DNA of 58,280 nucleotides from Novosphingobium lindaniclasticum LE124. Lineage in GTDB: Bacteria > Pseudomonadota > Alphaproteobacteria > Sphingomonadales > Sphingomonadaceae. Position numbers and translations under genes: made by a program. The DNA is taken from the NCBI RefSeq assembly GCF_000445125.1, contig NZ_ATHL01000038.1:1-58280 (forward strand). The letters are read 5' to 3'. Positions 6,959-15,129 of the stretch are shown one piece after another. Each line of letters begins with the position of its first letter. Position 1 is the stretch's first letter. The notes under the pieces are model-generated. The model saw nothing but the letters and a program-made list of their open reading frames with translations. It did not search any database and was not told the origin of the DNA.

Positions 6959-9325
6959 ATGTCAACTGCAATCGCGCCAAGCCCGATCGGCGGCGCGCCG
7001 GCCCATTACCGGGGACCGGCGCTGTCCAGGGATTCATCTTCGCCATCGGATCATCAGGTCGGACCCAAGGACCTGCTACGCGTCATCTACCGTCACCGGA
7101 CGATGATGGCGCTGGTCGTGGGGACCATCACCCTGGCCGTGCTCGTGCAGCAGTTGCTTTCGCCCACGCTGTACCGCTCCTCCTCGACGGTCCAGGTCGA
7201 GCTGATCGACGAAGTCGGCACCAACCAGGCCGACGTCAATTCCCGCAATGCCGAACGCGTCGCCAATGCCGTGCGCCTGCACCGCTCGCGCTCCGCCGCC
7301 GAGCAGGTGGTGAACGACCTGCACCTGACCAAGGACAACGATTTCCTGAAGGAACTCGGCAAGGTCCCGGAAGACCGGCGCGTTCTCCAGCAGGCCGCGA
7401 CCAACAAGGTCCTCTCGATGGTCGCCATCAATTCCGAGGCGGGCTCCGACCTGGTCGAGATCTCGGTCACGGCGGGATCGCCGGTGCTTGCGGCCGCGAT
7501 CGCCAACCAGATCCCCGTTTCGGTTCGCGCCCTGCGAACGATGAAGACCAACGAACGGCGCACCGAACTGCTCGCCTCGCTGGAACAGGAACAGCAGGCC
7601 CGCGCCATCGCCGCCGAGGAGACCGCCCAGCGCGTGGCCGACTTCCGCGGCCAGCACCAGATGCTGACGGGCGCGGGCGGGGCCGAAGACCTTGCCCAGA
7701 TCAACCGGATCGCGGTGCAGAGCGCTTCCGCCGTGGCGGCGCGGGACGCGGCCATGGCCCGCAGCGCCGGCATCGCCCGCGCCAGCCGGATGCAGAGCAC
7801 CGCGCTCGCCAGCTCCGGCGTGCTCGACCAGCTTGAACGCACCCGCGGAGAGCTTGTCGCGGAAACCTCCAAGCTGTCCACCAGCCTCGGCCCCAACCAC
7901 CCGGACGTGAAGCGCCTCGCTTCCCAGCTTGCCACAGTGGACCAGGGCATCGTCAAGGAACAGGCCCGCGTCCAGGCCGCCGCCCAGGCCGACGCTTCGG
8001 CCAAGGCCGCGCAGATGGCCGAACTCGCCCGCAGCCAGGCGGCCGGAGACAGCGCCCAGGCCAGCCGCCTGGAAGGCATCGTCGCCGGTCTCAGTTCGAC
8101 CGCCTATCGCAACACGGCCAATGCCGTGCAGCTCGACAAGCTGGTGCGCGAAGCCACTCTGGCCGACGATGCCTACAAGGCGATCGCCGGGCGCCTGGAG
8201 CAGGTTCGCGCGCAGATGCAGATGGAAGGCGTGTCCTCCTCGGTCGTCTCGCCGGCCGTGCCGGACTACGATCCGATCGCCCCGGCGCCGCTCAAGATGG
8301 CGATCACCGCCCTGCTCGGGTCGAGCGTGCTGGCCTTCCTGATCGCCTTCGCCCGCGACTTCCTGGACGACCGCCTGCGCACCACCGCCCAGATCCGCCG
8401 CCTGTTCGGCCTGCCGACCCTGGGCATGCTGCCGCTGCTCAAGAGCAATCTGTCGGAAGATCCCAACGACAGCCCGGTGATCAAGGAGCCGCAGTCGCTC
8501 TTCGCCGAAGTCGCCCGCTCGACGTATACCGAAGTCCGGGCGCTCGACCGGAGAGGCGGCAATTCGCAAGTGGTGCTGGTCACCTCCCCGCTGCCCGGCG
8601 ACGGCAAGTCCACGGTCTCGCTGACGCTGGCCGCCGCCGGCATCGCCATGGGCGACCGCACGGTGATCCTCGACCTCGACTTGCGCAAACGCGGTGCGCT
8701 CCAGCGGCTCCAGAACGAGATGCAGATGCCGGACCTGGTCGACATCGTCTGCGGCCGTGCCGACCTCGACAGCCTGGTCGCGCCCCGCTCGGCGCATCCT
8801 TACGACGGCACCCTGATCACTTCCGCCGACGGCACGCAGGTCATCGGGCATGAAGGCGCCGACCAGCCCGAGCCGGACGGCGCCAACCGCATCGTCCTGC
8901 TCAGCGCCAAGGAGCCGGTGGCCGAACCGGCGCTGCTGCTCTCGTCGAACCGACTGAAGACCCTGCTCGACCAGCTCAAGGAGCGGTTCGAACTGGTCAT
9001 CATCAATGCCCCCGCCGCCCTGGCCGTGCGCGACGCCCGCGCCATGTGCCACTTCGCGGACCAGACCGTGCTGGTCGCCCGCTGGGGCCATACCACCGGC
9101 GACCAGATGCGTGCCGCGCTGGAGATGCTGGACGACAGCGTCGGCGGGGTGATCTTCGATCAGGTCGATTACGCCGAACACGCCCGCCGCCGCTACGGCG
9201 ACTCGGTTCAGTTCTACGCCGACTCGGCCAGCTACTACTCCGCGCCGGTGCCGGTGCGGGAAGAGTGGGCCGCCAGGATCCGTCGCTTCTTCCGGGGCCA
9301 TTCGTGGCGCCCCGCGGAAGCGTGA
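6959..9325 (+). CDS. Wzc-type polysaccharide co-polymerase with BY-kinase domain
   Basis: 788-residue inner-membrane protein joining a Wzz-like chain-length domain to a bacterial tyrosine kinase domain. Membrane segments lie at about 49-68 (MALVVGTITLAVLVQQLL) and 447-468. The periplasmic part between them is long and Ala/Gln-rich, likely coiled coil. The cytosolic domain has Walker A GDGKST at 547-552, Walker A' VILDLDLRKRG, and a C-terminal tyrosine cluster (YAEHARRRY, QFYADSASYYS) that would be autophosphorylated. The Walker B position reads LVIINAPA, with Asn683 where the family has Asp (usually DTPP). The ATG at 6959 has GGAGGGG 6 nt upstream. It controls polymer length and export with Wzy and an outer-membrane Wza, which is not in this window. 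Confidence 0.88.
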   Translation: MSTAIAPSPIGGAPAHYRGPALSRDSSSPSDHQVGPKDLLRVIYRHRTMMALVVGTITLAVLVQQLLSPTLYRSSSTVQVELIDEVGTNQADVNSRNAERVANAVRLHRSRSAAEQVVNDLHLTKDNDFLKELGKVPEDRRVLQQAATNKVLSMVAINSEAGSDLVEISVTAGSPVLAAAIANQIPVSVRALRTMKTNERRTELLASLEQEQQARAIAAEETAQRVADFRGQHQMLTGAGGAEDLAQINRIAVQSASAVAARDAAMARSAGIARASRMQSTALASSGVLDQLERTRGELVAETSKLSTSLGPNHPDVKRLASQLATVDQGIVKEQARVQAAAQADASAKAAQMAELARSQAAGDSAQASRLEGIVAGLSSTAYRNTANAVQLDKLVREATLADDAYKAIAGRLEQVRAQMQMEGVSSSVVSPAVPDYDPIAPAPLKMAITALLGSSVLAFLIAFARDFLDDRLRTTAQIRRLFGLPTLGMLPLLKSNLSEDPNDSPVIKEPQSLFAEVARSTYTEVRALDRRGGNSQVVLVTSPLPGDGKSTVSLTLAAAGIAMGDRTVILDLDLRKRGALQRLQNEMQMPDLVDIVCGRADLDSLVAPRSAHPYDGTLITSADGTQVIGHEGADQPEPDGANRIVLLSAKEPVAEPALLLSSNRLKTLLDQLKERFELVIINAPAALAVRDARAMCHFADQTVLVARWGHTTGDQMRAALEMLDDSVGGVIFDQVDYAEHARRRYGDSVQFYADSASYYSAPVPVREEWAARIRRFFRGHSWRPAEA

Positions 9326-9339
9326 GCAGGAGCGCGCGA

Positions 9340-9909
9340 GTGGCCTTCGCTTCCCTTCGATTGCTCGCTTCGCTGCTCCTGCTCACCCTTCTGCCCCTGC
9401 TTCTGGTGCTGGGTCTGGGCGTGCTGGTCTCGATGGGCCGCCCGGTGCTGTTTCGGCAGCGCCGCGCGGGTCGCGAGGGGCGGGACTTCACGTTGCTCAA
9501 GCTGCGCTCCATGCGCGACGCCGTGGGGCCGGACGGCCAGCCGCTGCCGGACGAGGACCGCGTCACCGCGTTCGGGCGCTTCCTGCGCCGCAGCCGGCTC
9601 GACGAACTGCCGGGCCTGTGGAACGTCGCAGCCGGAGACATGACTTTCGTCGGCCCGCGCCCACTGCTGCCCGAGACGATCGCCGGCCTCGGCGCACGCG
9701 GTGCGGCGCGGGGCCGGGTCCGGCCGGGGCTCACCGGCTGGTCGCAGGTCAACGGCAATACCCTGCTCTCGCTCGACGAGAAGATCGCGCTGGACCTCTG
9801 GTACGTCGAGAACGCCTCGCCGCTGCTGGACCTGCGGATCGTGGCCCTGACGCTCTGGGTCATGGTCGGCGGCGAACGCCGCTCGCAGGCGGTGGCTTTG
9901 GCGGATTAG
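9340..9909 (+). CDS. Short undecaprenyl-phosphate sugar-1-phosphate transferase (PglC-like)
   Basis: Monotopic phosphoglycosyl transferase of 189 residues that starts repeat-unit synthesis by putting a sugar-1-phosphate on undecaprenyl phosphate. It has one N-terminal hydrophobic, re-entrant-type segment (residues 5-32), then VLFRQRRAG, FTLLKLRSMRD, the catalytic Asp88-Glu89 dyad in RLDELPGLWNV, GDMTFVGPRPLLPE, and RPGLTGWSQVNG. It is the short form, without the extra N-terminal membrane domain of WbaP/WcaJ. The GTG at 9340 has AGGAG at an ideal 7-nt spacing; a GTG at 9322 overlapping the wzc stop is an alternative. Cotranscribed with wzc. Confidence 0.87.
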   Translation: MAFASLRLLASLLLLTLLPLLLVLGLGVLVSMGRPVLFRQRRAGREGRDFTLLKLRSMRDAVGPDGQPLPDEDRVTAFGRFLRRSRLDELPGLWNVAAGDMTFVGPRPLLPETIAGLGARGAARGRVRPGLTGWSQVNGNTLLSLDEKIALDLWYVENASPLLDLRIVALTLWVMVGGERRSQAVALAD

Positions 9910-9924
9910 GGCGTAAACTCCCCC

Positions 9925-9955
9925 CCGTCGTTCCAGCTTGCGCCGGGATGACGGG
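9925..9955. repeat. REP-like palindrome after the sugar transferase gene
   Basis: CCCGTC at 9925-9930 and GACGGG at 9950-9955 flank an imperfect core with GGGATGACGGG, like one half of the palindromic repeats seen elsewhere. Just before it, AGGGCGTAAACTC at 9908-9920 recurs exactly at 14820-14832. Confidence 0.4.
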
Positions 9956-9974
9956 CGTGCCTGCAAACGCCGGA

Positions 9975-10640
9975 TCAGGCCAGCGTCAACTCGTCCAGCG
10001 ATGTCACCACATGGTGCGCCGCATGATCGGGCGTGGGCGGCGTGCAGGCGTGGATCCGGTCCTCGCGCAGGATCTGCACGGTGGTCCAGCCGCGCGCGCG
10101 CGGGGTGACGAAGTCCTTCGCCGCATTGTCGGCTATATAGACGTGCTCCGCCCCCGGTCGGCCGGACCATTGCTCGACCATCTCGTAGGCCAGGGCATGG
10201 GGCTTGCCGCAGCCTTCGGGCAGGAGGCCGGTGAGGATGACCTTGCCGATCCGCTCGTAGAGCCCCAGTGCGGAGACCTTGTTGCCCTGGGTCCGGGCCG
10301 GGCCGTCGGTGATGATCGCGCTGGCCCGCGCGCCTACTCGGTCGAGCAACCGCCGGGCATCCTCTGCCAGCGCGATCTCGGGCGTGTGGCCGCGATAAAG
10401 CGCCACCAGCGGCGCCACCTCCACCGTCGCCAGCCCCATGGCCGCGAGCGCCGCGTCGAACACCGTGCCGCGATGCCCCTCGTCCAGCAGCCGCGCGCAG
10501 TGATCCGCATAGCCGGAGACGCCGTGGCTCTGCTCCAGGTGCCGCCCCACCGCCGCGAAGCCACTGAGCGCGAAGTCGCGTTCGAGGTAGAGCGTGTCGT
10601 CGAGGTCCAGGACCACGACGGACTGCCGGATCTCAACCAC
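9975..10640 (-). CDS. HAD-family hydrolase (phosphatase-like)
   Basis: Cytosolic HAD-superfamily protein of about 221 residues. Motif I is VVVLDLDDTLY (Asp12 nucleophile, Asp14 acid/base). Motif II lies in SAIITDGPARTQGNKVSAL, a lysine follows in the GKP segment, and motif IV fits VYIADNAAKDF, where an Asp of the metal site is present. The start is a GTG at 10640 inside the end of the ATP-grasp gene (8-nt overlap), so translation is coupled. The pairing suggests it acts on the product or substrate of the ATP-grasp enzyme, or dephosphorylates a sugar phosphate. The substrate is unknown. Confidence 0.75.
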   Translation of the reverse strand: MVEIRQSVVVLDLDDTLYLERDFALSGFAAVGRHLEQSHGVSGYADHCARLLDEGHRGTVFDAALAAMGLATVEVAPLVALYRGHTPEIALAEDARRLLDRVGARASAIITDGPARTQGNKVSALGLYERIGKVILTGLLPEGCGKPHALAYEMVEQWSGRPGAEHVYIADNAAKDFVTPRARGWTTVQILREDRIHACTPPTPDHAAHHVVTSLDELTLA

Positions 10641-11592
10641 GGAACACGGCGCTGTCGTAGCGCACCATGGTGACGCCCTCGCGCCAGTGCTCGCTCGCGC
10701 ATTCGGTGAGCCCCGCCACCCGGGCGAGCAGGCTCTCGGCGAAGCGGCCGCCGGCATGGTCGGCCAGCGGATAGCCGCCCCCGAAGCGGGCGTTGATCTC
10801 GAAGACGCGCGGCCCCCGATCGGGATCGTCGATGAGCTGGAAGCAGAGCACCCCCTCGGCGCCTTCCAGGGCGGCGGCGATGTCTGCGGCGATGGCGATC
10901 ATGCGCGCGTCGCGCACGGTGCGCCCCTTCTCCACTTCGCCCGCGCGCGTCGAGATGCGCAAGTGCGGGATCGCCGAGCGCATCCGGCCGCGCGCGTCGA
11001 GGTACATGTTGATGGTATATTCCGGCCCGCGCAGCAGTTCCTGCACCAGCATCGGCTCGGGATAGTCGTCGCGGATGTCGGCGGCCGAGTGCAGCACGCC
11101 GATGCCGCGGCTGGCGCTGCCGCCGACGGGCTTGGCGAAAAGCGGGAAGGCCCAGCCGGAGGGGTCGGCGCGCACGTCCTCGATCCGCGCGGTGCGCGGC
11201 ACCGGCACCCCGGCGGCGGCCAGGACGGAGATGGTGCGTTCCTTGTCGCGCACCACGTCGATCGTCTCGGGCGCGCTGACGTGGACCATGGTGCCTGCCT
11301 GCGCGAAGCGTTCGCGCGCGCGGGAGAGCACGTCCAGTTCGGTGTCGATGGTCGGCACCAGCAGGTCGATCTTCTCGCGCGCGCAGTGGTCCAGCAGGCG
11401 CTCGACATAGTCCGGCGCGGTGCAGCGGGGCACCTGGAACGCCGCTTCGGCCTCCAGGCATGCGGCGCTGAGTTCCGGTTCGAGATCGCAGGCGTGGATC
11501 TCCGCGCGCAGGCCCAGTTTCTCGGCCGCGCGGCGGAAGCAGCGAGTCAGCTCGACCCGGCGCCCGGCCGACGTGAAAAGTATCCGTACCAC
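10633..11592 (-). CDS. ATP-grasp ligase (CarB-like)
   Basis: 319-residue enzyme with an N-terminal pre-ATP-grasp domain (MVRILFTSAGRRVELTRCF) and an ATP-grasp domain: FAKPVGGSASRGIGV is the ATP-binding glycine-rich loop, MLVQELLRGPEYTINMY the central strand, and VFEINARFGGGYPL the Mg-binding Glu/Asn site. Such enzymes couple a carboxylate to an amine through an acyl phosphate. It starts with GTG at 11592 preceded by a G-rich GGGGGAACGG. It lies 50 nt after a GT4 gene and overlaps the HAD gene. Amidation of a uronate or addition of an amino acid to a glycan is my inference from context. Confidence 0.78.
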   Translation of the reverse strand: MVRILFTSAGRRVELTRCFRRAAEKLGLRAEIHACDLEPELSAACLEAEAAFQVPRCTAPDYVERLLDHCAREKIDLLVPTIDTELDVLSRARERFAQAGTMVHVSAPETIDVVRDKERTISVLAAAGVPVPRTARIEDVRADPSGWAFPLFAKPVGGSASRGIGVLHSAADIRDDYPEPMLVQELLRGPEYTINMYLDARGRMRSAIPHLRISTRAGEVEKGRTVRDARMIAIAADIAAALEGAEGVLCFQLIDDPDRGPRVFEINARFGGGYPLADHAGGRFAESLLARVAGLTECASEHWREGVTMVRYDSAVFRG

Positions 11593-11642
11593 CCCGTTCC
11601 CCCGATTACTTGTGAAGCGCCCATGCTTATGCGCCCCGATGC

Positions 11643-12770
11643 TTACGCCTCAAGGCCTTGCCCGGCTTCCGCCGCGGCTGCGGCCCGTATCACGGGGCCA
11701 TGCCGCGCCGCCGTCGCTTGCGCCAGCATAAGGTCCCACTGCTTGAGTATGTGTGCGGGCCGAAACCGCGCCATCGCCTCTGCCGCCGCCGCGCCCATGC
11801 GGCTGCGCGCAAGAGGATCTGCCATGAGGTCCGCCATGGCGCGCGCCAGCGCGGCGGGATCCTCCCCCGGCACCAGCAGGCCGCTGCGGCCGTGCTCCAC
11901 CATGTCGGCGGGCCCGAAATCGCAGTCCGCCGCGATCACCGGCAGACCGGCCGCCATCGCCTCGCCCAGGACATTGGGAAACCCCTCGTAGCGCGACGAC
12001 AGCACGAAGATCCCCGCCTCCGCCACCCAGGCGCGCGGCCTGGGGCTCAAGCCCCGCAGCGATATCCGCCCTGCCAGTCCCTGATCGCGGATCAGGGCAT
12101 GCAGCGCCTCTCGCTCCGGCCCCTCGCCCCAGATGTCGAGCCGCCAGTCCGGTGCGCCCGAGGTTGCCGAGGCGAAGGCCGCGATCAGCAGATCGAAGCC
12201 CTTCTGATGCGTCAGCCGTCCTACCGCGCAGATCCGCTTCACCTCGGCGGCCGAGCGCGCGACGTCGGGCGGCGGCACCGGATTGGCGATAGTCACCAGC
12301 TTGCCCTGCACGGCGGCGGGAAAGCAGCGCCGCACGGCCTCCGTCTGGCAGACGATGGCATCGGCGCGGCGGTAGAGCAGGCGCAGCAGCAGGTTCCACA
12401 AGGGATGCGCGCCCTGTCGCTCCGGATTGTTGCGCTCCGCACAGACGAGGCGCGTGCGCGTGCCGATCGTGGCGAGCGCCGCGATAAGGTTGTTCTTCGT
12501 CAGGAACGAGACGATCACTTGCGGCCTGCGGTCCCGCAGCACCCGGCGCAAGGCCGCGACCCGCCCGGCCATGCCGGCAAAGCCGCTGCTGCCGCCCAGC
12601 CGGTGCAGCGTGGCGGCGCCCGGCAGGTGGTGGAACACCGGGTCTTCGGGACGATCGAAGGCGATCACCTCCACCGCGTGCCCGGCGGCGCACCAGTGAT
12701 GGGATAGCTGCGCGATGACCTGCTCGGCGCCCCCGGCGCCAAGGCCGGACGCGACGATCGCGATGCGCAT
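11643..12770 (-). CDS. GT4-family glycosyltransferase (PglJ/PglH-like)
   Basis: GT-B glycosyltransferase of 375 residues. MRIAIVASGLGAGGAEQVIAQL opens the acceptor domain, KRICAVGRLTHQKGFDLLI starts the donor domain, and SRYEGFPNVLGEAMAAGLPVIA carries the EX7E donor site. It resembles enzymes that extend lipid-linked glycans with HexNAc. I used the ATG at 12770; a TTG at 12791 adds seven residues and has AGAGG only 2 nt upstream, so neither start has a good ribosome binding site. First gene of a minus-strand operon with the ATP-grasp and HAD genes. Confidence 0.83.
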   Translation of the reverse strand: MRIAIVASGLGAGGAEQVIAQLSHHWCAAGHAVEVIAFDRPEDPVFHHLPGAATLHRLGGSSGFAGMAGRVAALRRVLRDRRPQVIVSFLTKNNLIAALATIGTRTRLVCAERNNPERQGAHPLWNLLLRLLYRRADAIVCQTEAVRRCFPAAVQGKLVTIANPVPPPDVARSAAEVKRICAVGRLTHQKGFDLLIAAFASATSGAPDWRLDIWGEGPEREALHALIRDQGLAGRISLRGLSPRPRAWVAEAGIFVLSSRYEGFPNVLGEAMAAGLPVIAADCDFGPADMVEHGRSGLLVPGEDPAALARAMADLMADPLARSRMGAAAAEAMARFRPAHILKQWDLMLAQATAARHGPVIRAAAAAEAGQGLEA

Positions 12771-13060
12771 CTTGCTGTGTGGAAGTGCCAAGGCCTCTCG
12801 TCCGCCTGCGTGGAAACCGTTCTCGAAAACTGCCGCGAACCTAGCGCAAGCTGCGCCGGTCGGCAGACGGTCATGCGAACTAACTCTTTATTGGAACAGC
12901 AGCTTCCGGCCTGCCCGCCGTGCCCGTCACGGCAACGCGGCCGCCGTCATCCTGATTGGGTACGCCCTAATCGCGCTCACGGTCTACCCGCGCATCCGCC
13001 ACACTTCCGCGCCAGGGCAAGGCCGTCTTTCCTGACGGTCCTAGGCAAGAGGGGACTTCG

Positions 13061-14812
13061 ATGATGGACAGCGACAGGGCCCAGAGGCCGGGTCAGGGCC
13101 AGGGTCAGGCCAGGGGTCAGGGCCAGGGTTGGGCGCAGAGCCGGGATCTGTTCCCGTCATCCGTGCCCGAGGGGCCCGCCGAACCGTTCGGCCTTGCCGC
13201 GCCTCTCTCGGAAGGATTGAGCGACGGCCCCGGCGGCCCGATGCGGCAGACCACGCCGAGCCCGGTCCGTGTCGCGGCATTCGGCGTGCTGGCGGTGATG
13301 TTCCTGGGAATCGCCGGACGCGTACTCGCTTTTCCGATCGGACGGGACGAAAACCTCTTCATCACGGTCTCGCGGCTATGGGGCACGGGCGATATCTATC
13401 GCGACTTCGGCTACAACCACCTGCCTTACCTGCCCTACATGCTCGGCGGCCTCTACTGGCTGATCGGCACGGGGCATGTCCTGCTGCTGGGACGCCTGCT
13501 GATCGTGACGGCCTGGGCCGTGGCGGTCGCGGCGCTCTGGCTGATCGCCCGGCGCCAGCGAACCGGCTTTCCCGCCTTCTTCGCCGCCGCCGTGCTGCTG
13601 ATGGGCAACGTGCTGCTGATCGGCCCGCCCGGCATGTTGGCGACCAACAACTTCCTGCCGCTGCCTTTCGCCTTCCTGGCGATCCACTTCCTGCTTTGCG
13701 GGTTGGACCGCGAGCGACCCTCGTGGATGTGCTGTTTCGTGGCGGGCGTGCTGGTCTCGGTCGCGATCGGCCTCAAGGCCAACTACATCTTCATCGCACC
13801 GTTCCTGGCCGTCACCACCGTGCTGGCCCCGCTCGCGCGGCCGCTGCGCCATCGCCTGGTCTGCGGCACGGTGCCGCTCGCGCTGGGCGGTCTGACCGGC
13901 GGCATTCCGGCGCTGATCGCCATCGCTTCCGACCCTGACGCCTTCTTCGCCCATACGATCCGCTACTTCACGCAGCTCCAGCCGATCTACTGGGACCACT
14001 CGGCCGAGCCCAAGATCGTCGGCGTGGCGCAGAAGATCCTGCTCGCCGAGGATATCTGGACTTCCAACGCGACGCTGCTCGCCCTTGCCGGCGCCGTCGT
14101 CCTGGTCGTCCTGCCGCTGGCGCGGCGCGGCTGGCGGGACGGGCTCCTCGCCGTATGGTCCTGGCCCGTGGTGCTGGCTGCCGCGCTCGCCCTGATGGGT
14201 GTGGCCATCTCCTTCGTGCCGAGTCCTTCCTTCCCGCAATACTTCGTGCCGCCGATCCCTTTCCTGATCCTGCTGGTGCTGCTGCTGCGGGCCCGGACCT
14301 TGAGCGAGAACCGGCGGGCGGCCGATGCCGTGCTGCTGTCCCTGGCATGCGTCGCGCTGCTCTGCGCCGCGTCGCGGGTCGGCCCGGGGCTGGTGTCGCT
14401 GGCCCGCCCGGCTTCCTGGGAAGGCATGAAGCTGCACCGTGAAATGCGTCAGCTCGCCCGCAGCGCCGGAGCGTCCTCGCGCGACAGCGTGGCGACGCTC
14501 TCTCCGGTGCTGGCGCTGGAAGGGGGCTTCTCGGTGCCGGGCGAGTTCGCCGCCGGCCAGTTCGTCTACCGCGTGGCCGACTACATGCCGCCGCAGGAGC
14601 GAACCTACTGGACCACGACTTCGCCCAGTCAGCTCGTTGCCTGGCTGGACGGCCACCGCCCCTCGGCCATCCTGGTGAGCGGCGAGGAGCCGCTGGAGCA
14701 GCCTTTCGCCGACTATGCGCGCAGCCACGGCTACCTGGAGTTTCCCGCCCGCGGCGACGGCACCGGTCCGGTACTCTACCGCAGCCCGCTGGCGCCCGAT
14801 CCTGACGAATAA
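13061..14812 (+). CDS. Polytopic GT-C-like glycosyltransferase membrane protein
   Basis: 583-residue protein with about 11 membrane segments between residues 70 and 450 and a soluble C-terminal part of about 130 residues. The first periplasmic loop has FPIGRDENLFITVSRLWGTGDIYRDFGYNHLPY; the acidic pair in this loop is typical of GT-C enzymes using polyprenyl-phosphate sugars (ArnT/PMT type). The first 60 residues are disordered with a Gln-Gly repeat. GAGGGG 6 nt before the ATG at 13061 supports this start; ATG at 13064 is equal. With GtrA- and GtrB-like proteins downstream it could be the third, GtrC-like part of a periplasmic branching system (inference). Donor unknown. Confidence 0.7.
   Translation: MMDSDRAQRPGQGQGQARGQGQGWAQSRDLFPSSVPEGPAEPFGLAAPLSEGLSDGPGGPMRQTTPSPVRVAAFGVLAVMFLGIAGRVLAFPIGRDENLFITVSRLWGTGDIYRDFGYNHLPYLPYMLGGLYWLIGTGHVLLLGRLLIVTAWAVAVAALWLIARRQRTGFPAFFAAAVLLMGNVLLIGPPGMLATNNFLPLPFAFLAIHFLLCGLDRERPSWMCCFVAGVLVSVAIGLKANYIFIAPFLAVTTVLAPLARPLRHRLVCGTVPLALGGLTGGIPALIAIASDPDAFFAHTIRYFTQLQPIYWDHSAEPKIVGVAQKILLAEDIWTSNATLLALAGAVVLVVLPLARRGWRDGLLAVWSWPVVLAAALALMGVAISFVPSPSFPQYFVPPIPFLILLVLLLRARTLSENRRAADAVLLSLACVALLCAASRVGPGLVSLARPASWEGMKLHREMRQLARSAGASSRDSVATLSPVLALEGGFSVPGEFAAGQFVYRVADYMPPQERTYWTTTSPSQLVAWLDGHRPSAILVSGEEPLEQPFADYARSHGYLEFPARGDGTGPVLYRSPLAPDPDE
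13091..13138 (+). repeat. Two 24-nt tandem units encoding a Gln-Gly repeat
   Basis: GGTCAGGGCCAGGGT occurs at 13091-13105 and again at 13115-13129, a 24-nt period. The units encode GQGQGQAR and GQGQGWAQ in the N-terminal tail of the GT-C-like protein. Such repeats can change copy number by slippage in multiples of eight residues without a frameshift. Confidence 0.7.
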
Positions 14813-14841
14813 TTTGGCCAGGGCGTAAACTCATAAATCCT

Positions 14842-14945
14842 CGTCGGTCCCGGGCGTGATCCGGGACCGCTGGCAGAGCCGCGCCTTGCTCGCGATCTTG
14901 CGCCCGAAGACCTGGCAGCGGTCCCGGATCACGTCCGGGAAGACG
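14842..14945. repeat. Composite palindromic repeat, copy R1
   Basis: Two inverted REP-like palindromes (about 14842-14873 and 14915-14945, cores GATCCGGGACCGC and GCGGTCCCGGATC) flank a spacer with GAGCCGCGCCTTGCTCGC. The same unit is at 33220, 41720 and 50575. Together with AGGGCGTAAACTC at 14820-14832 it fills much of the 317-bp gap 14813-15129. The rest of the gap holds the rfbF promoter region, where nothing else is recognisable beyond the palindrome listed next. Confidence 0.8.
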
Positions 14946-15088
14946 CCTGAAGACCCTCTCGAAATGGCCCTTCCGCGCATTTGCCGCCCGGCGCTTAACC
15001 CTTTGGCACCTCCACTGGCTAAAGCTGCCTAACCCGGATGAACACTTCTCCGCCGGCCCGCTCTGCCCTTAACCTTCCTGCATCGACC

Positions 15089-15101
15089 GGAGAATTTCTC
15101 C
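15089..15101 (+). promoter_or_regulatory. Palindrome upstream of rfbF
   Basis: GGAGAATTTCTCC is a perfect 13-nt palindrome 28 nt before the rfbF start. It could be an operator for the CDP-sugar operon. The ribosome binding site GGAGGTG follows, 7 nt before the ATG at 15130. Confidence 0.3.
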
Positions 15102-15129
15102 TCAAAATTCCGACACCGGAGGTGCGGTC

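Noticed and set aside
7076..9301. 741-codon open frame antisense to wzc
   Set aside because: The plus strand encodes a clear Wzc-type protein; the antisense product is low-complexity Gly/Asp/Val/His.
14842..14945. Possible CRISPR or IS element at the palindromic repeats
   Set aside because: Copies are dispersed, not regularly spaced, and contain no transposase or spacer array.
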